A DNA stretch of 64,000 bases from Histoplasma ohiense (taxonomy: Eukaryota > Ascomycota > Eurotiomycetes > Onygenales > Ajellomycetaceae). Positions 34,784-44,413 of this stretch are shown here, piece after piece. The notes below the pieces were generated by a model. That model had not been told where the DNA came from. It saw only the letters and a list, made by a program, of their open reading frames with translations, and did no database searches. The first letter of the stretch is position 1. The number at the start of each line of letters is the position of its first letter. A program made the position numbers and the translations under genes. Location: positions 2,914,001 to 2,978,000 of the forward strand of contig JAEVHH010000001.1 of the NCBI GenBank assembly GCA_017607445.1, given 5' to 3'.

Positions 34784-36362
34784 TCATTTTTCATAAAACC
34801 TCCAATTTGTCTTGAAGTCTCTCTCAACTGGCAAGTCTCTTAAAAGAACCCTCAACAACTCAATCGGCATGTGGTTCTCCTTCAATATGCGATCATGAAA
34901 CTCCTTCTCAGGCATTATCCCCGCATCCACTAGCTCCATCCTCAACGCTTAGAGCTACAATGCGCCCAACATATAGCCCGCCTGATATAGTGGCCGATAA
35001 TTTCCATCAATTGACCTCCTCACTTCCGCTTCCGCTGCCGTCCGCTCGTGTCCCAACCGCCCCACAAGTAGATCGACGCACTCTCGGGCAGTCATACTTC
35101 CTAGATGGAAATTTAAGGAAAATATGATGCGCATGCACCGGTGCATGCGCAAATATAACATCCAGATCTTATCCTTTGGAGTGGTAGGGAACTTCTTATC
35201 CCAAAATAACATTTCCCAGTACATGGCTCCGCCCTCGATCCAAAACGGTGGATAGAAAAGCGCCCGATAGGTGCGATGTCTAACATTCATATGAAGTTGC
35301 AAATGGTGCCCAGGAATCACCTCATGGAAGCCTGTTGAGTGGGAGAAATGGATATTGTTTGTTCGCATGCTCGCCAGCTTGGATTCATGGGACATATGCA
35401 CTGTAGAGTATGCTACCACCATTTTCTCTCCACCAACGAACGCAGCGGATTGAAATTCCGGTGATGGCGACACCATGTCCATTTTCCAGGTCTTCGCGGC
35501 AAGGGGTGGGACCGTAACGAGGTCATGTTGCTTTGTCACGAACTAGATTGCTTCAAGTACACCATCGTGCACAAGTTACGCCTGTTGGCCCGGTTCTGCA
35601 TGAAGGGTTTTGACAAACTCGAGAGCACGATGCTAATATTGGCCGTAGCCTAACTCGGTGGATGCTTTTATCATTTCTTCCTCACAACATGCATACTCAG
35701 ATTGGCCGATAGACAGAAGTTCCTCTGGTTAGTAAGGATTCATTTCTGCTTCAAGATGGGCAAGCAGGCGCTCACGACCGATGGGTTCTTCCGCAATAGC
35801 ACTCTGTCTCTTGTCAGGGGGTATACCGATGATCTTCTGACAGATAACAGGTATGAGATCTTCAAATGCCTTGGTGAGCTGACGATATGGTCTAGCTACC
35901 CACCAGAAAAATAACGGATCGTGGGCATTGAAGAACTCGAACCACTCTTGTAGGTGATTGCGGAGCTGGTCTATGGCCTTTACTGCGTGCAGGGTGCTTC
36001 GTTTGCGGATTCTAATCTGTCTGCTTTTATTATGTTTTAATTTGCAGATAAGTTTGGTGGCGTCTTCTATGTCACCAGCAGCTATCTTCCCGTTTATATT
36101 TCTCATTTTGTGTCTCTATTGACAAAGATTGATTAACATTGGGGCGAAGGGAGAGGTTGCATGCTTTTGTCTCTTTGCGTAAGAAGATCTAACTGTTTGA
36201 TCATCTGTAGTATAGGTGGTTCAAATAGTCGATCTTCGCATCTTGGGTAAGTGTATCGAAGTGTTCCTTGCTTAGATCGTTGAGTCGCCCGTTGCGGTAT
36301 TCTTGAAGCCGGCACGCCCTCTCTGGGGAAAATGTAATGCTGTGTTTAATCCGCTGTCGCAT
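34784..36362 (-). pseudogene. DUF885-family (zinc peptidase-like) pseudogene with many stops
   Basis: Reading leftward, the frame with codons starting at positions congruent with 35539 follows a DUF885 protein (HExxxH zinc-peptidase-like family, normally about 550-600 residues) from about 36170 to the TGA at 34784, covering PFAPMLINL, DPLFFWWVARPY, EPIGRERLLAHLEAEM, HRALEFVKTLHAEPG, HDLVTVPPLAAKTW, NNIHFSHSTGFHEVIPGHH and YRPLYQAGYMLGAL. Seven in-frame premature stops interrupt it: 36116-36118, 35729-35731, 35633-35635, 35576-35578, 35543-35545, 34955-34957 and 34949-34951, all TAA or TAG. A frameshift near 36160-36230 separates the N-terminal part (ATG 36362; NGRLNDLSKEHFDTLTQDAK), which has two more stops. 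The zinc motif HEVIPGHH survives. Clearly non-functional. Confidence 0.85.
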
Positions 36363-36900
36363 ATTCTCAACGAAGCATATCCGATGTCAACACGGTGAGG
36401 GGTTCCTCGATTCGCTGGCGCATGGAAATGAGATAAAAGAAGCGAGGTTAGTGGATTTGGATGCTCGTGCTTAGAAGCCTTTGTACAGTACATACATACG
36501 TGCTTTGCAGCAAAAGAACAGGTCCGAAAACTGCAACAAGCCTCATAAGTATCGATCGAACATGATGTCATCTCGTTCCCGCGCTGTCAAGCAGGTTGGT
36601 TACTCATACAGTAAGTACACTTTACGCCAAGCAAGCTCGAGGGCATTCCTCCTTTGGAGGTTTTAACATCACTCTCCATCAAGTCAAGCCGTCATCAACG
36701 AGCTAGTAACCGTGGAGCAGAACGCTGCTGTCGAACTTCCCAATGTTTTCTCCGGCGGTGGCCCCTCTCCCCAATTGGGCCAAATCCATTCCCTCTAATC
36801 AACTGGGAAGTTGTTAGGAGGAGGGTTGTGTCGGAACTGGATAAAGTCCGAATATTGACCCAAATACTTAGGCTGGCCGGTGGGACCGTGAATTACTCAT

Positions 36901-36925
36901 TTGGTTTGGTTTGGTTTGGTTTGGT
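36901..36925. repeat. (TTGGT)5 tandem repeat
   Basis: Five exact copies of TTGGT about 20 nt before the tRNA-like element. Could be a simple repeat that belongs to the same retroposed unit. Confidence 0.8.
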
Positions 36926-36945
36926 CCTAGTCCATTTCCAGTGAC

Positions 36946-37027
36946 CCAGCCCCGGTGGCCGAATGGGTAACGCGGCCACCAGATAGCGCCTTGGCATGGG
37001 GACCCAAGGCGCATGGGTTCGAAACCT
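36946..37027 (+). other. tRNA-like sequence (possible SINE head or degenerate tRNA)
   Basis: TGGCCGAATGGG at 36956-36967 matches the Pol III A box at 11 of 12 positions, and GGTTCGAAACC at 37017-37027 is a perfect B box, about 50 nt apart. GGCC...GGCC can form a D-arm-like stem, and GCGCCTTGG pairs with CCAAGGCGC as a 9-bp hairpin between the boxes. The 3' side cannot pair with the 5' side into an acceptor stem, so a functional tRNA is unlikely. A tRNA-derived SINE or decayed class II tRNA is the best reading. Confidence 0.5.
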
Positions 37028-37042
37028 ACGGAGTACTCCGTA
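37027..37042. repeat. Perfect 16-nt palindrome
   Basis: TACGGAGTACTCCGTA equals its own reverse complement and abuts the B box of the tRNA-like element. Related half-sites (ACTCCATACTCCGT) occur near 52960. I recall such motifs as common in Eurotiomycete intergenic DNA, but frequency cannot be measured here. Confidence 0.75.
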
Positions 37043-38190
37043 CAGGAGACAACATCTCAGCTTCTAAAATAATGTGATGTGAACTTGTCAAGTAGGTACC
37101 TTCGGGCGGACCTACTACCTGATTTAGCTTATTGTTTCTGGGCTGGAAATCTGTATTGCATGTACCAAATCCTGTCTTTCATTAATTTTCCTATGTTCTT
37201 GTTATATTCTTGGCGCTGTTCAACACTAAGCATTCCTCTGGTAGGACTCGTCATAAGCGCTGCTTGCATACGAGTATAAACTAATTCCTTTTTCTTGAAG
37301 AGGTTTCCTAGGATGATCTGGAATGGCTTTTCGGTATCTCAGGGATCAAGCCAAATAATATTGTAGTCAATCAGGTATTTGCATCCGTCGGCATCACCTA
37401 TTCAGTAATTTTCAGTCCACTTCCTTGTTTATATTTTCTGGTCAAAGGAACATCTTAACATGTACGTCTTTATTTCGCAAATGTTAGGGCCATCCATTGA
37501 ACTTTTCATCCTGGGCGATTGTAGGTTTGATTGATATTTAACTTCTGGATTCGCCGTCGTTGGCCGGGATGGTGGCAGTTATAGAACTACATTACGTCTG
37601 CCGCTTTTATTTACAGGGCTAGTGCTTGCGACTATTTTTATATTCTTCTCTCTGACTTTCCCGAAAGTGGAATTTCCAAGCTGGTGGGGAAATAGTGTGT
37701 TAAATGAGACTCTCGTAAGAGAAACTTGGTTTTGATGGGTCGGCTGAAATGAGACTGACGAGTTTTCCGTCCTCTACTCTCTCAGGATTATTCTTATAAA
37801 GCAACGCTGAAAGCAGGGCGCGAGAGTGAGAAGTTTGATCCAACCACTTGTAAATTGTGAAGGGTTAAATAAGAGCGATCGTCCTTTTTATTATCATTCT
37901 TTTATTCTCTCCCACCACTCTCGTTAAATCTAGCAGGATTTTCTCTTTATATCATGGTAAATGGGAAACCTTTGAATTTAACATGAAACTTTCAGAAGCC
38001 GTAGAGGCCGGAAAATACCAAATCTCTTTAGAATGACGCGCGTGAATTGTTAAGCGCGCGCTAAGGAGGTGGCGCAGCTGCTTGGAATATTAAGGTTTTG
38101 TTAAAGCGGCTAAATTGCAACGTCAAGTTGGGAGCTTCCAAGCTCTCACCCAGTCTTTCCTTGCTACATGCGCCGGCGTGTTCACCCACT

Positions 38191-39984
38191 ATGGATGGAT
38201 TTGATGAAGAAACATTCAAAAAGTTCTTCCCCAGTGGCTTTGGGAAGCAGGATAAGTCGACTAATGTAGAAGCCCAGATTGATCGGACAAAACGAACTGA
38301 GGTGAAATCAAAACTCCAATCAAAATTCGAGGATAAGCCTAAAGATGGCAACGATGATGATGGCGAAGAAAAAGAACGGAAAGCAGTTCCTACGATTTCA
38401 GGAGCTGATTTAAAGTCAAATGGAAATTCCAAGTCAGAGTCAGAGTCAGAGTCAGACAACTCGGACGATTCCGAAGATGAATTTCCAACATCACATGAAC
38501 TCGCTTTCAAGACACATGAGCGCGCGGTGACGACTATAACTCTTGATCCCTCAGGATCGCGAATGATAACTGGCTCAACAGATTGCACGATAAAGCTCCA
38601 TGATTTTGCCTCTATGACGCCGACCACTCTCCGCGCATTCAAATCCGTGGAACCGTCCGCAAAAAAGCAGTCCGCAGCATCGGAAATCCACCCGGTCCAT
38701 GTCGCACGATTCAACCCGTTGTACCCAAGCCAAGTTCTGGTCATATCCGCAACACCTCAAGCAAAAATCTTCGATCGCGATGGCGATATGATCACGGAAT
38801 TTGTCAAGGGGGATATGTACCTTAGGGATATGCGCAATACTAAAGGCCACATCTCTGAAATCACGAGCGGGGCGTGGAGTCCTACGGACTATAATTTATG
38901 TGTTACGGCTGGAACGGATAGTACGTTAAGGATATGGGACGTAAATGTGGGACGATCGCAGAAAGAAGTTATTGTGCACCAGTCTCGGGTAGCCGGGTCC
39001 GCGGGCAGGACCCGGATGACTGCAGTGGCTTGGGCCACACCAGTGCAAGGAGGTAGCAATATTCTCGTTGCCAGTGCTCTTGATGGGAGCCTAGTGATGT
39101 GGAGTGGCGATGGTCCATTCTTGAGGCCAAGCGCTCAAATTCAAGGAGCACATACTAAAGATACTTGGACAAGCGGTCTTGATATTAGCCCTGATGGGCG
39201 GCTAGTCGTCACCAGAGGAGGGGATGATACTATCAAGCTCTGGGATACGAGAAAGTTCAAAACTCCCATCACAACTGTTTCTCATATTTCTGGATCAAAA
39301 TATTCCCACAACGCGAATATCATGTTCTCACCTAGCGGAGCGAATATCATCACCGGCAGCGAAACTGGGGACCTCCATATCCTGAATCCTGCAACCCTAA
39401 AGCCGGAGCTTTCTACACCAGTCACACCAGGGTCTCCTCTTATTGCGGTACTTTGGCACGAGAAACTGAACCAAATAGTTGCTGGTTCTGCAAATGGAGA
39501 GACGCACGTGTTATACAATCCATCAATGTCTCATAACGGCGCAGTCCTTGTTATGTCGAAAGCGCCAAAACGGTGGCACGTGGACGATGATCCAAATTTT
39601 TCCACAGATTTATCTCTTGGCCTCACCGCAGACAGTGCTACAGGGCAAATTGCCTCTGGTGCTTCCTTCTCCAGCCGACATCCGACAATCGGACTCACTG
39701 CCTCGGGCCGATCGCGAGATCCACGTCGACCTCACCTACCCAACAAAACTCCCTTCGCGCAGAGCCAGCCGGACGAGAAGCATATCAAAGAAAATATCCC
39801 ACTTAGTTCCATGAGAGACGAGGACCCACGAGAGGCACTACTTAAATATGCAGAGAAGGCAGAGAAAGAGCCTGTATTTACAAAAGTATGGAAGGAAACA
39901 CAACCCAACCCTATCTTTGCAGAGCTGAGTGAGGAGGAAGACGAAGAGCGGAAACCGGATCGGAAACGGGTGAGGCGAGATTAA
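38191..39984 (+). CDS. WDR70-like WD40 protein
   Basis: Single-exon beta-propeller protein of 597 residues, orthologous in layout to human WDR70 and fission yeast Wdr70, which act with the DDB1-Cul4 ligase in DNA double-strand break processing. The N-terminus MDGFDEETFKKFFPSGFGKQ and an acidic Ser/Glu/Asp stretch precede the propeller. Repeats: FKTHERAVTTITLDPSGSRM then STDCTIKLHDF; GHISEITSGAWSPTDYNLC then DSTLRIWDV; DISPDGRLVVTRGGDDTIKLWD; and NIMFSPSGANIITGSETGDL. The C-terminal tail carries RDPRRPHLPNKTPF and ends in an acidic-basic stretch (EEDEERKPDRKRVRRD). An in-frame ATG at 38098 would add 31 unrelated residues; the ATG at 38191 matches the family start. Confidence 0.9.
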   Translation: MDGFDEETFKKFFPSGFGKQDKSTNVEAQIDRTKRTEVKSKLQSKFEDKPKDGNDDDGEEKERKAVPTISGADLKSNGNSKSESESESDNSDDSEDEFPTSHELAFKTHERAVTTITLDPSGSRMITGSTDCTIKLHDFASMTPTTLRAFKSVEPSAKKQSAASEIHPVHVARFNPLYPSQVLVISATPQAKIFDRDGDMITEFVKGDMYLRDMRNTKGHISEITSGAWSPTDYNLCVTAGTDSTLRIWDVNVGRSQKEVIVHQSRVAGSAGRTRMTAVAWATPVQGGSNILVASALDGSLVMWSGDGPFLRPSAQIQGAHTKDTWTSGLDISPDGRLVVTRGGDDTIKLWDTRKFKTPITTVSHISGSKYSHNANIMFSPSGANIITGSETGDLHILNPATLKPELSTPVTPGSPLIAVLWHEKLNQIVAGSANGETHVLYNPSMSHNGAVLVMSKAPKRWHVDDDPNFSTDLSLGLTADSATGQIASGASFSSRHPTIGLTASGRSRDPRRPHLPNKTPFAQSQPDEKHIKENIPLSSMRDEDPREALLKYAEKAEKEPVFTKVWKETQPNPIFAELSEEEDEERKPDRKRVRRD

Positions 39985-40915
39985 AACTTTTGGACGACTT
40001 TAGCTCTGTTCTTCAATTTTTTCTTCAAGAGGATACTGATGGCGTCAGGCGTTTTAACTGCGTACAATTGTAAAATGATAATAAATTTACTTTGTTGGCT
40101 TCGGATTTGGCTTGTTAGCAGACAATATCCGTCCTCATGACCTAGATACCCGTTTCAATGATAAATGATTGTTTTGCTTTTAAGTTTGCTGATTGAGAGT
40201 CATAATATACATATATGTTCTCCGCTTGCCAAGGCCCAACCAATAGTGGCTTGATCCACCACCAGCCTCATCAGCTTCCAACTTTCTGACAGCTCCTGAA
40301 GCTTGAAACTGGGCTCAGATCTGTCAAAAGTCCTGGCATCCAAGGAAATATGGCTTGTTCATCTTCGGTAGAACAGGCAATATAGGGATATAAGTCATTT
40401 ATTGTGACTTTCAAACAGATTAATCGATAGTAACCACCGCTCCTCCCGCACGCCATACGCCTCACTCCTTTCTTCACTCATCTCGGACCTACCTCCCTTT
40501 TCAGACGCCCACTGTCGCACTCTAGCAATGATTTGTACCTTGCGTGTGATAGCTGCAAATCTTCTACTCCATCGATGAAAGAAAACACCAGTCCCCGAAT
40601 ACCACATAGTACCGTTTACACGCAACCATCGTGTAGCGCGACTTCACCCTGGAGAGCTGATGTGTGGGTAGATTGTTGTGGTGATCAACGATACCGATCG
40701 CTCTTCAGCCAAGCCATTAGTTACTGCGACGACAGCCAATGCGAGGTTTACCCCGGTGAAGGCGGGTAAGTGATTACGGCAGAACCCAAGGGCAGCCGAC
40801 CTCTGGTTGAAAGGAGGCTAGGAAAAACCAGAGGGGTATCTCCAATATATCTCGCTCCTCTCAAGGCTCCTTTTCCGTCGTACGCCCTGTTGCACGATAT
40901 CAGAGAGAGGGTGAA
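39985..40915. other. Intergenic
   Basis: 3' region of WDR70 and promoter of the NIPA-like gene. No gene, repeat or RNA recognised. Confidence 0.6.
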
Positions 40916-43440
40916 ATGATGGCAGTTGGAATTTCAGTTGCATTCTCCCTCGCCTTTCTCTTTGACTCGGTCATCTCCTCACCTTTGTCTCCCGTCACAA
41001 TCGGTTTGCTGGGATATGGAAATACTGGGAATGACGTTGGAGAGAATAATGGTGATGGCGAAACCGGTGGCAGTCCAATGAGCGAGTGGTCCTCTACAAT
41101 AGGTATTGTAACAGCCATCGTTGGGAACGTTTTTATTTCCTTTGCGTTAAATATCCAACGCTATGCGCACATACGCATTGAACGGGAATTCGAACGGAAC
41201 CGCTATCGAAACGGTTGGAAGAAAAGTGCTTCCAGGCACACGGCACAGCCAGTACTGTTATCACCTAGCACTTATGGCGCAGTTGCGAGCGAAGATGAGG
41301 GCGGGGACTCAAATGGACAGGACCATGCAGACACAGCTCAGGCGGAGACAAATGGACGATCTACTAGATTTGAGGAGATTGAAGGATTGGGATTTAATCG
41401 ATATACAGACGAAGATGAGGGAGATAGGGAGAGGGGTAATTCTCTCAATGGCAGTAACCCGGACGCTGACAGGCTCAACCAGTCATTCATGTCAGACCGG
41501 ACGTTAACGCCACTGGAGAAGAGCCAGATCCCCAAGGAACGAACGTCATATCTTAAATCTCCGTACTGGTGGACCGGCATAATTCTTATGACTATCGGAG
41601 AAGCCGGTAATTTCCTTGCGTATGGATTTGCACCTGCATCTATCGTTTCACCACTAGGGGTCGTGGCGCTGATTTCAAATTGCCTCATTGCTCCATTCAT
41701 GCTTAAAGAGACTTTCCGCCAACGAGATCTGCTTGGGGTGCTGGTTTCCATTGCGGGCGCAGTTACAATTGTACTCAGTGCTAAAACCTCGGAAACCAAA
41801 ATAGGCCCTGGTGAGATTTGGGGCATGATAACGACGTGGGAGTTTGAATTATACCTTGGACTCACAATTGCATTGATCCTGGTGTTGATGTGGGCTAGCT
41901 ACAAGTATGGGAGAAAATCTATCCTAATTGATTTGGGTTTGGTTGGATTGTTCGGTAAGTATATATATATATACCTATGTCTGACACTATAATGATGAAT
42001 CCCAAGCTTATTACATCGTTAGGCGGATATACTGCTTTGTCGACAAAGGGCGTTGCGTCCTTGCTGTCGTTCACTTTATGGCACGTCATTACATTCCCTA
42101 TCACGTACGCCCTGGTGGCCATACTTGTTTTCAGTGCTGTGATGCAGATACGATACATCAATCGAGCTCTGCAAAGATTCGATTCCACCCAAGTTATCCC
42201 TACCCAGTTTGTATTATTTACCATTTCAGTGATTCTTGGGAGCGCTGTCCTCTACCGGGATTTCGAGTCGACCTCCCCTGCACGGGCCGAGAAATTCGTT
42301 GGAGGCTGTTCACTCACATTCCTTGGAGTCTATCTTATAACTAGTGGTAGAAGCCGGGCAGATGAGTCCGATTCCGAATCGGAAAGCGACGAGGAGGCAA
42401 TTGGTCTTCTCGATGGAGATCGATACCGCGATAGTATTGATTGGCAGCCCGAAAGAAGGCAGCACCCGGCAGAGCAATCGTTGGAAGGCACCGTTGGTCC
42501 CGCTGTTCAAGCTACCGACCATCGACCCCGCTCACATATGAGTGATGAAGACGATCATTCTAAAGACGACGGAGTGCAAACCCCGCGAGCTCCATTGTCT
42601 AGTGGTCCTTCCTCTTCCGTGCCATCAATTTCTGGCGTCTCCTTATTATCAACATCACCAGCATCTCCAGTCACAAGCCCCAAGCCACTCTTGACCGAAA
42701 ACCCATGGGAAACAACCTCTGCAGACCATGGCGAATCAGCAATTGTCTCTGGGCCGCAATCACCTACCCACATATACCCTCCTCCAACTCAGGTACTTCT
42801 CCAATTCCCTTCTGCTCCAGGGGCTGCTGGATCCCACGCGATTACCAGCCAACAAATTCGCCCGCATACCCCTCCCCAGGCTACACCATTAAGAGCAAAG
42901 ACGCCTCCCACAACAGGTCGCCAATTTACATCATCTCGAACACCGAATACCGGATCACAAAGCTCGTCTTCAAAGCGTTTCCCTCCTGGACCAATACTAC
43001 AGCCTTTCTCAGGGACCCTGAGCGCTGTTATTGCAGATTCTCTACTCAGGGAAGGCTCCCCTCGTAGCCACCGCGAACGGGCCCTGTCGAAAATGAAGCG
43101 AGAGGGCAAGAAAAGAGCATCCATCCCATATGCTTCTGACGAAGGCGCAGCGACAAGGTATAACCAAGAGGGGACTTCACTGGAAACCGAGTTCGAGACC
43201 AACGTCAATGCAACAGAAGCTGAGGAGGACGAACTTTTGCGCATAGCTAACCGCGCAAGCCTACCCCTCACCGGTTCGACCAGCACGAACCAAACCAGTA
43301 CGCAAGACAGGATCCCAAACCTAGCCGCTTCACCGCTCCTGAAGAAGCAAAATGATTCTCGGACCCGGAGTCTTAGCGACTCGTGGAGGGACGGGCTGGG
43401 CTGGCTTAGCAGCAGTATCCGGGGGAATCCAAAAAAATAA
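40916..43440 (+). CDS. NIPA-type magnesium transporter (DUF803)
   Basis: Multi-pass membrane protein of the NIPA/DUF803 family, which moves Mg2+ in animals. Exons 40916-41954 and 42023-43440 (68-nt intron, phase 1) give 818 residues. Family segments: SSTIGIVTAIVGNVFISFALNIQRYAH, then after a 140-residue disordered loop WWTGIILMTIGEAGNFLAYG, FAPASIVSPLGVVALISNC, FRQRDLLGVLVSIAGAVTIVLS, GGYTALSTKGVASLL and RYINRALQRFDSTQVIPTQFV. The last 430 residues are a disordered Ser/Pro-rich tail (positions 360-818) not needed for transport. The N-terminal hydrophobic stretch may be a signal anchor; an in-frame ATG at 41078 (MSEWSS) is an alternative start. Confidence 0.9.
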
Positions 43441-44413
43441 GCAGAAAAGGGAGGCTGGACTTTCGGCTGCTGCTCCTGACGAGAATGGAGACTAATATTT
43501 TTTACTCCTCTCTGACCACGAAAGGGGATGGATCTTATTACGAAGGTCTAGGATTAGGACGGCTAGAGTACATGCATGTTGTTGAATTTTTTTCGGTTGG
43601 TTTTTTGTTCCATCACTTCTCGGCAATCCATACGTTCAAAGGTAAACATGCATATACAGTTAGTTCTGACAGACTTATTGGTTTTTGCATTTTCCTCTCG
43701 ATTTGCATTTGATTTTCATTCGTGGACTGGAGCTTTTGTCAGCGGTGCATGATCACGTATGGTTTGCAACATTTTTTTTTCTTCTCAAACTTTTTCTCCT
43801 CCGTTAACTTTCTGCGAATGTTCATCTTTTCAGGACAGTTGAACCCCAGATACTCCATTGTGATCTACGGCGCGATATTTCTGAACCTCCTACGCGGCCC
43901 ACGTTTTTGTTTCCAAATAATTCTCCTCTGGGAGGAGCAGAGCTACAGGGGACTATGGTCTACTTGGGTTCTTCTTTCTTGCACCTAATTGCCCTTTAAA
44001 TGAGATATTCTGATTAGCCCGGGCTTCCGCTGCCAATTTCGTTATTATTCCCACAATCTAAGATATTTTTGTGCCTCTTCTGTCTTGGCTTTTTCTTTTT
44101 CCTTTCTTCTTCATTTTTCATTTTTGTCTGGAATCCATTTGACAGCATTTTGCATGCGGTTTCGCCAGCTCAGTATCCCATGTTACTGTCGTAGACAGCA
44201 TTCGTTTTATATCTCTGAAGAGAAAAATTCGAACTCTTTGAATACATCATCTCACATCTAGATAACATTTATCATCACAACAAGTAGAAAGAAAACAAGC
44301 GAGGTTTGCCTTAATGAAGAAGTAATCATCAATCAATTCTAAATTGTTGGTTATATTACTTCTCAACTAAAGCAGCCCGCTCAAGCCGGGATCCCAATCA
44401 TTCAATTCAAAAG
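43441..44413. other. Convergent 3' regions
   Basis: About 970 nt between the NIPA gene and the coiled-coil gene; T- and CT-rich near 43775-43810 and 44085-44130. No gene seen. Confidence 0.6.

Larger units (their letters stand above)
36363..38190. other. Intergenic, 1.8 kb, with tRNA-like element
   Basis: No protein gene seen. Holds a (TTGGT)5 repeat, a tRNA-like element, a 16-nt palindrome and, at the right end, the WDR70 promoter and leader. Confidence 0.55.

Noticed and set aside
36946..37035. Functional class II tRNA (Leu/Ser)
   Set aside because: A and B boxes are present, but no acceptor stem can form and the T stem is imperfect.
38061..38744. 227-codon minus-strand open frame
   Set aside because: Antisense to WDR70; serine-rich reading mirrors the acidic/serine region of the real gene and has no domain.
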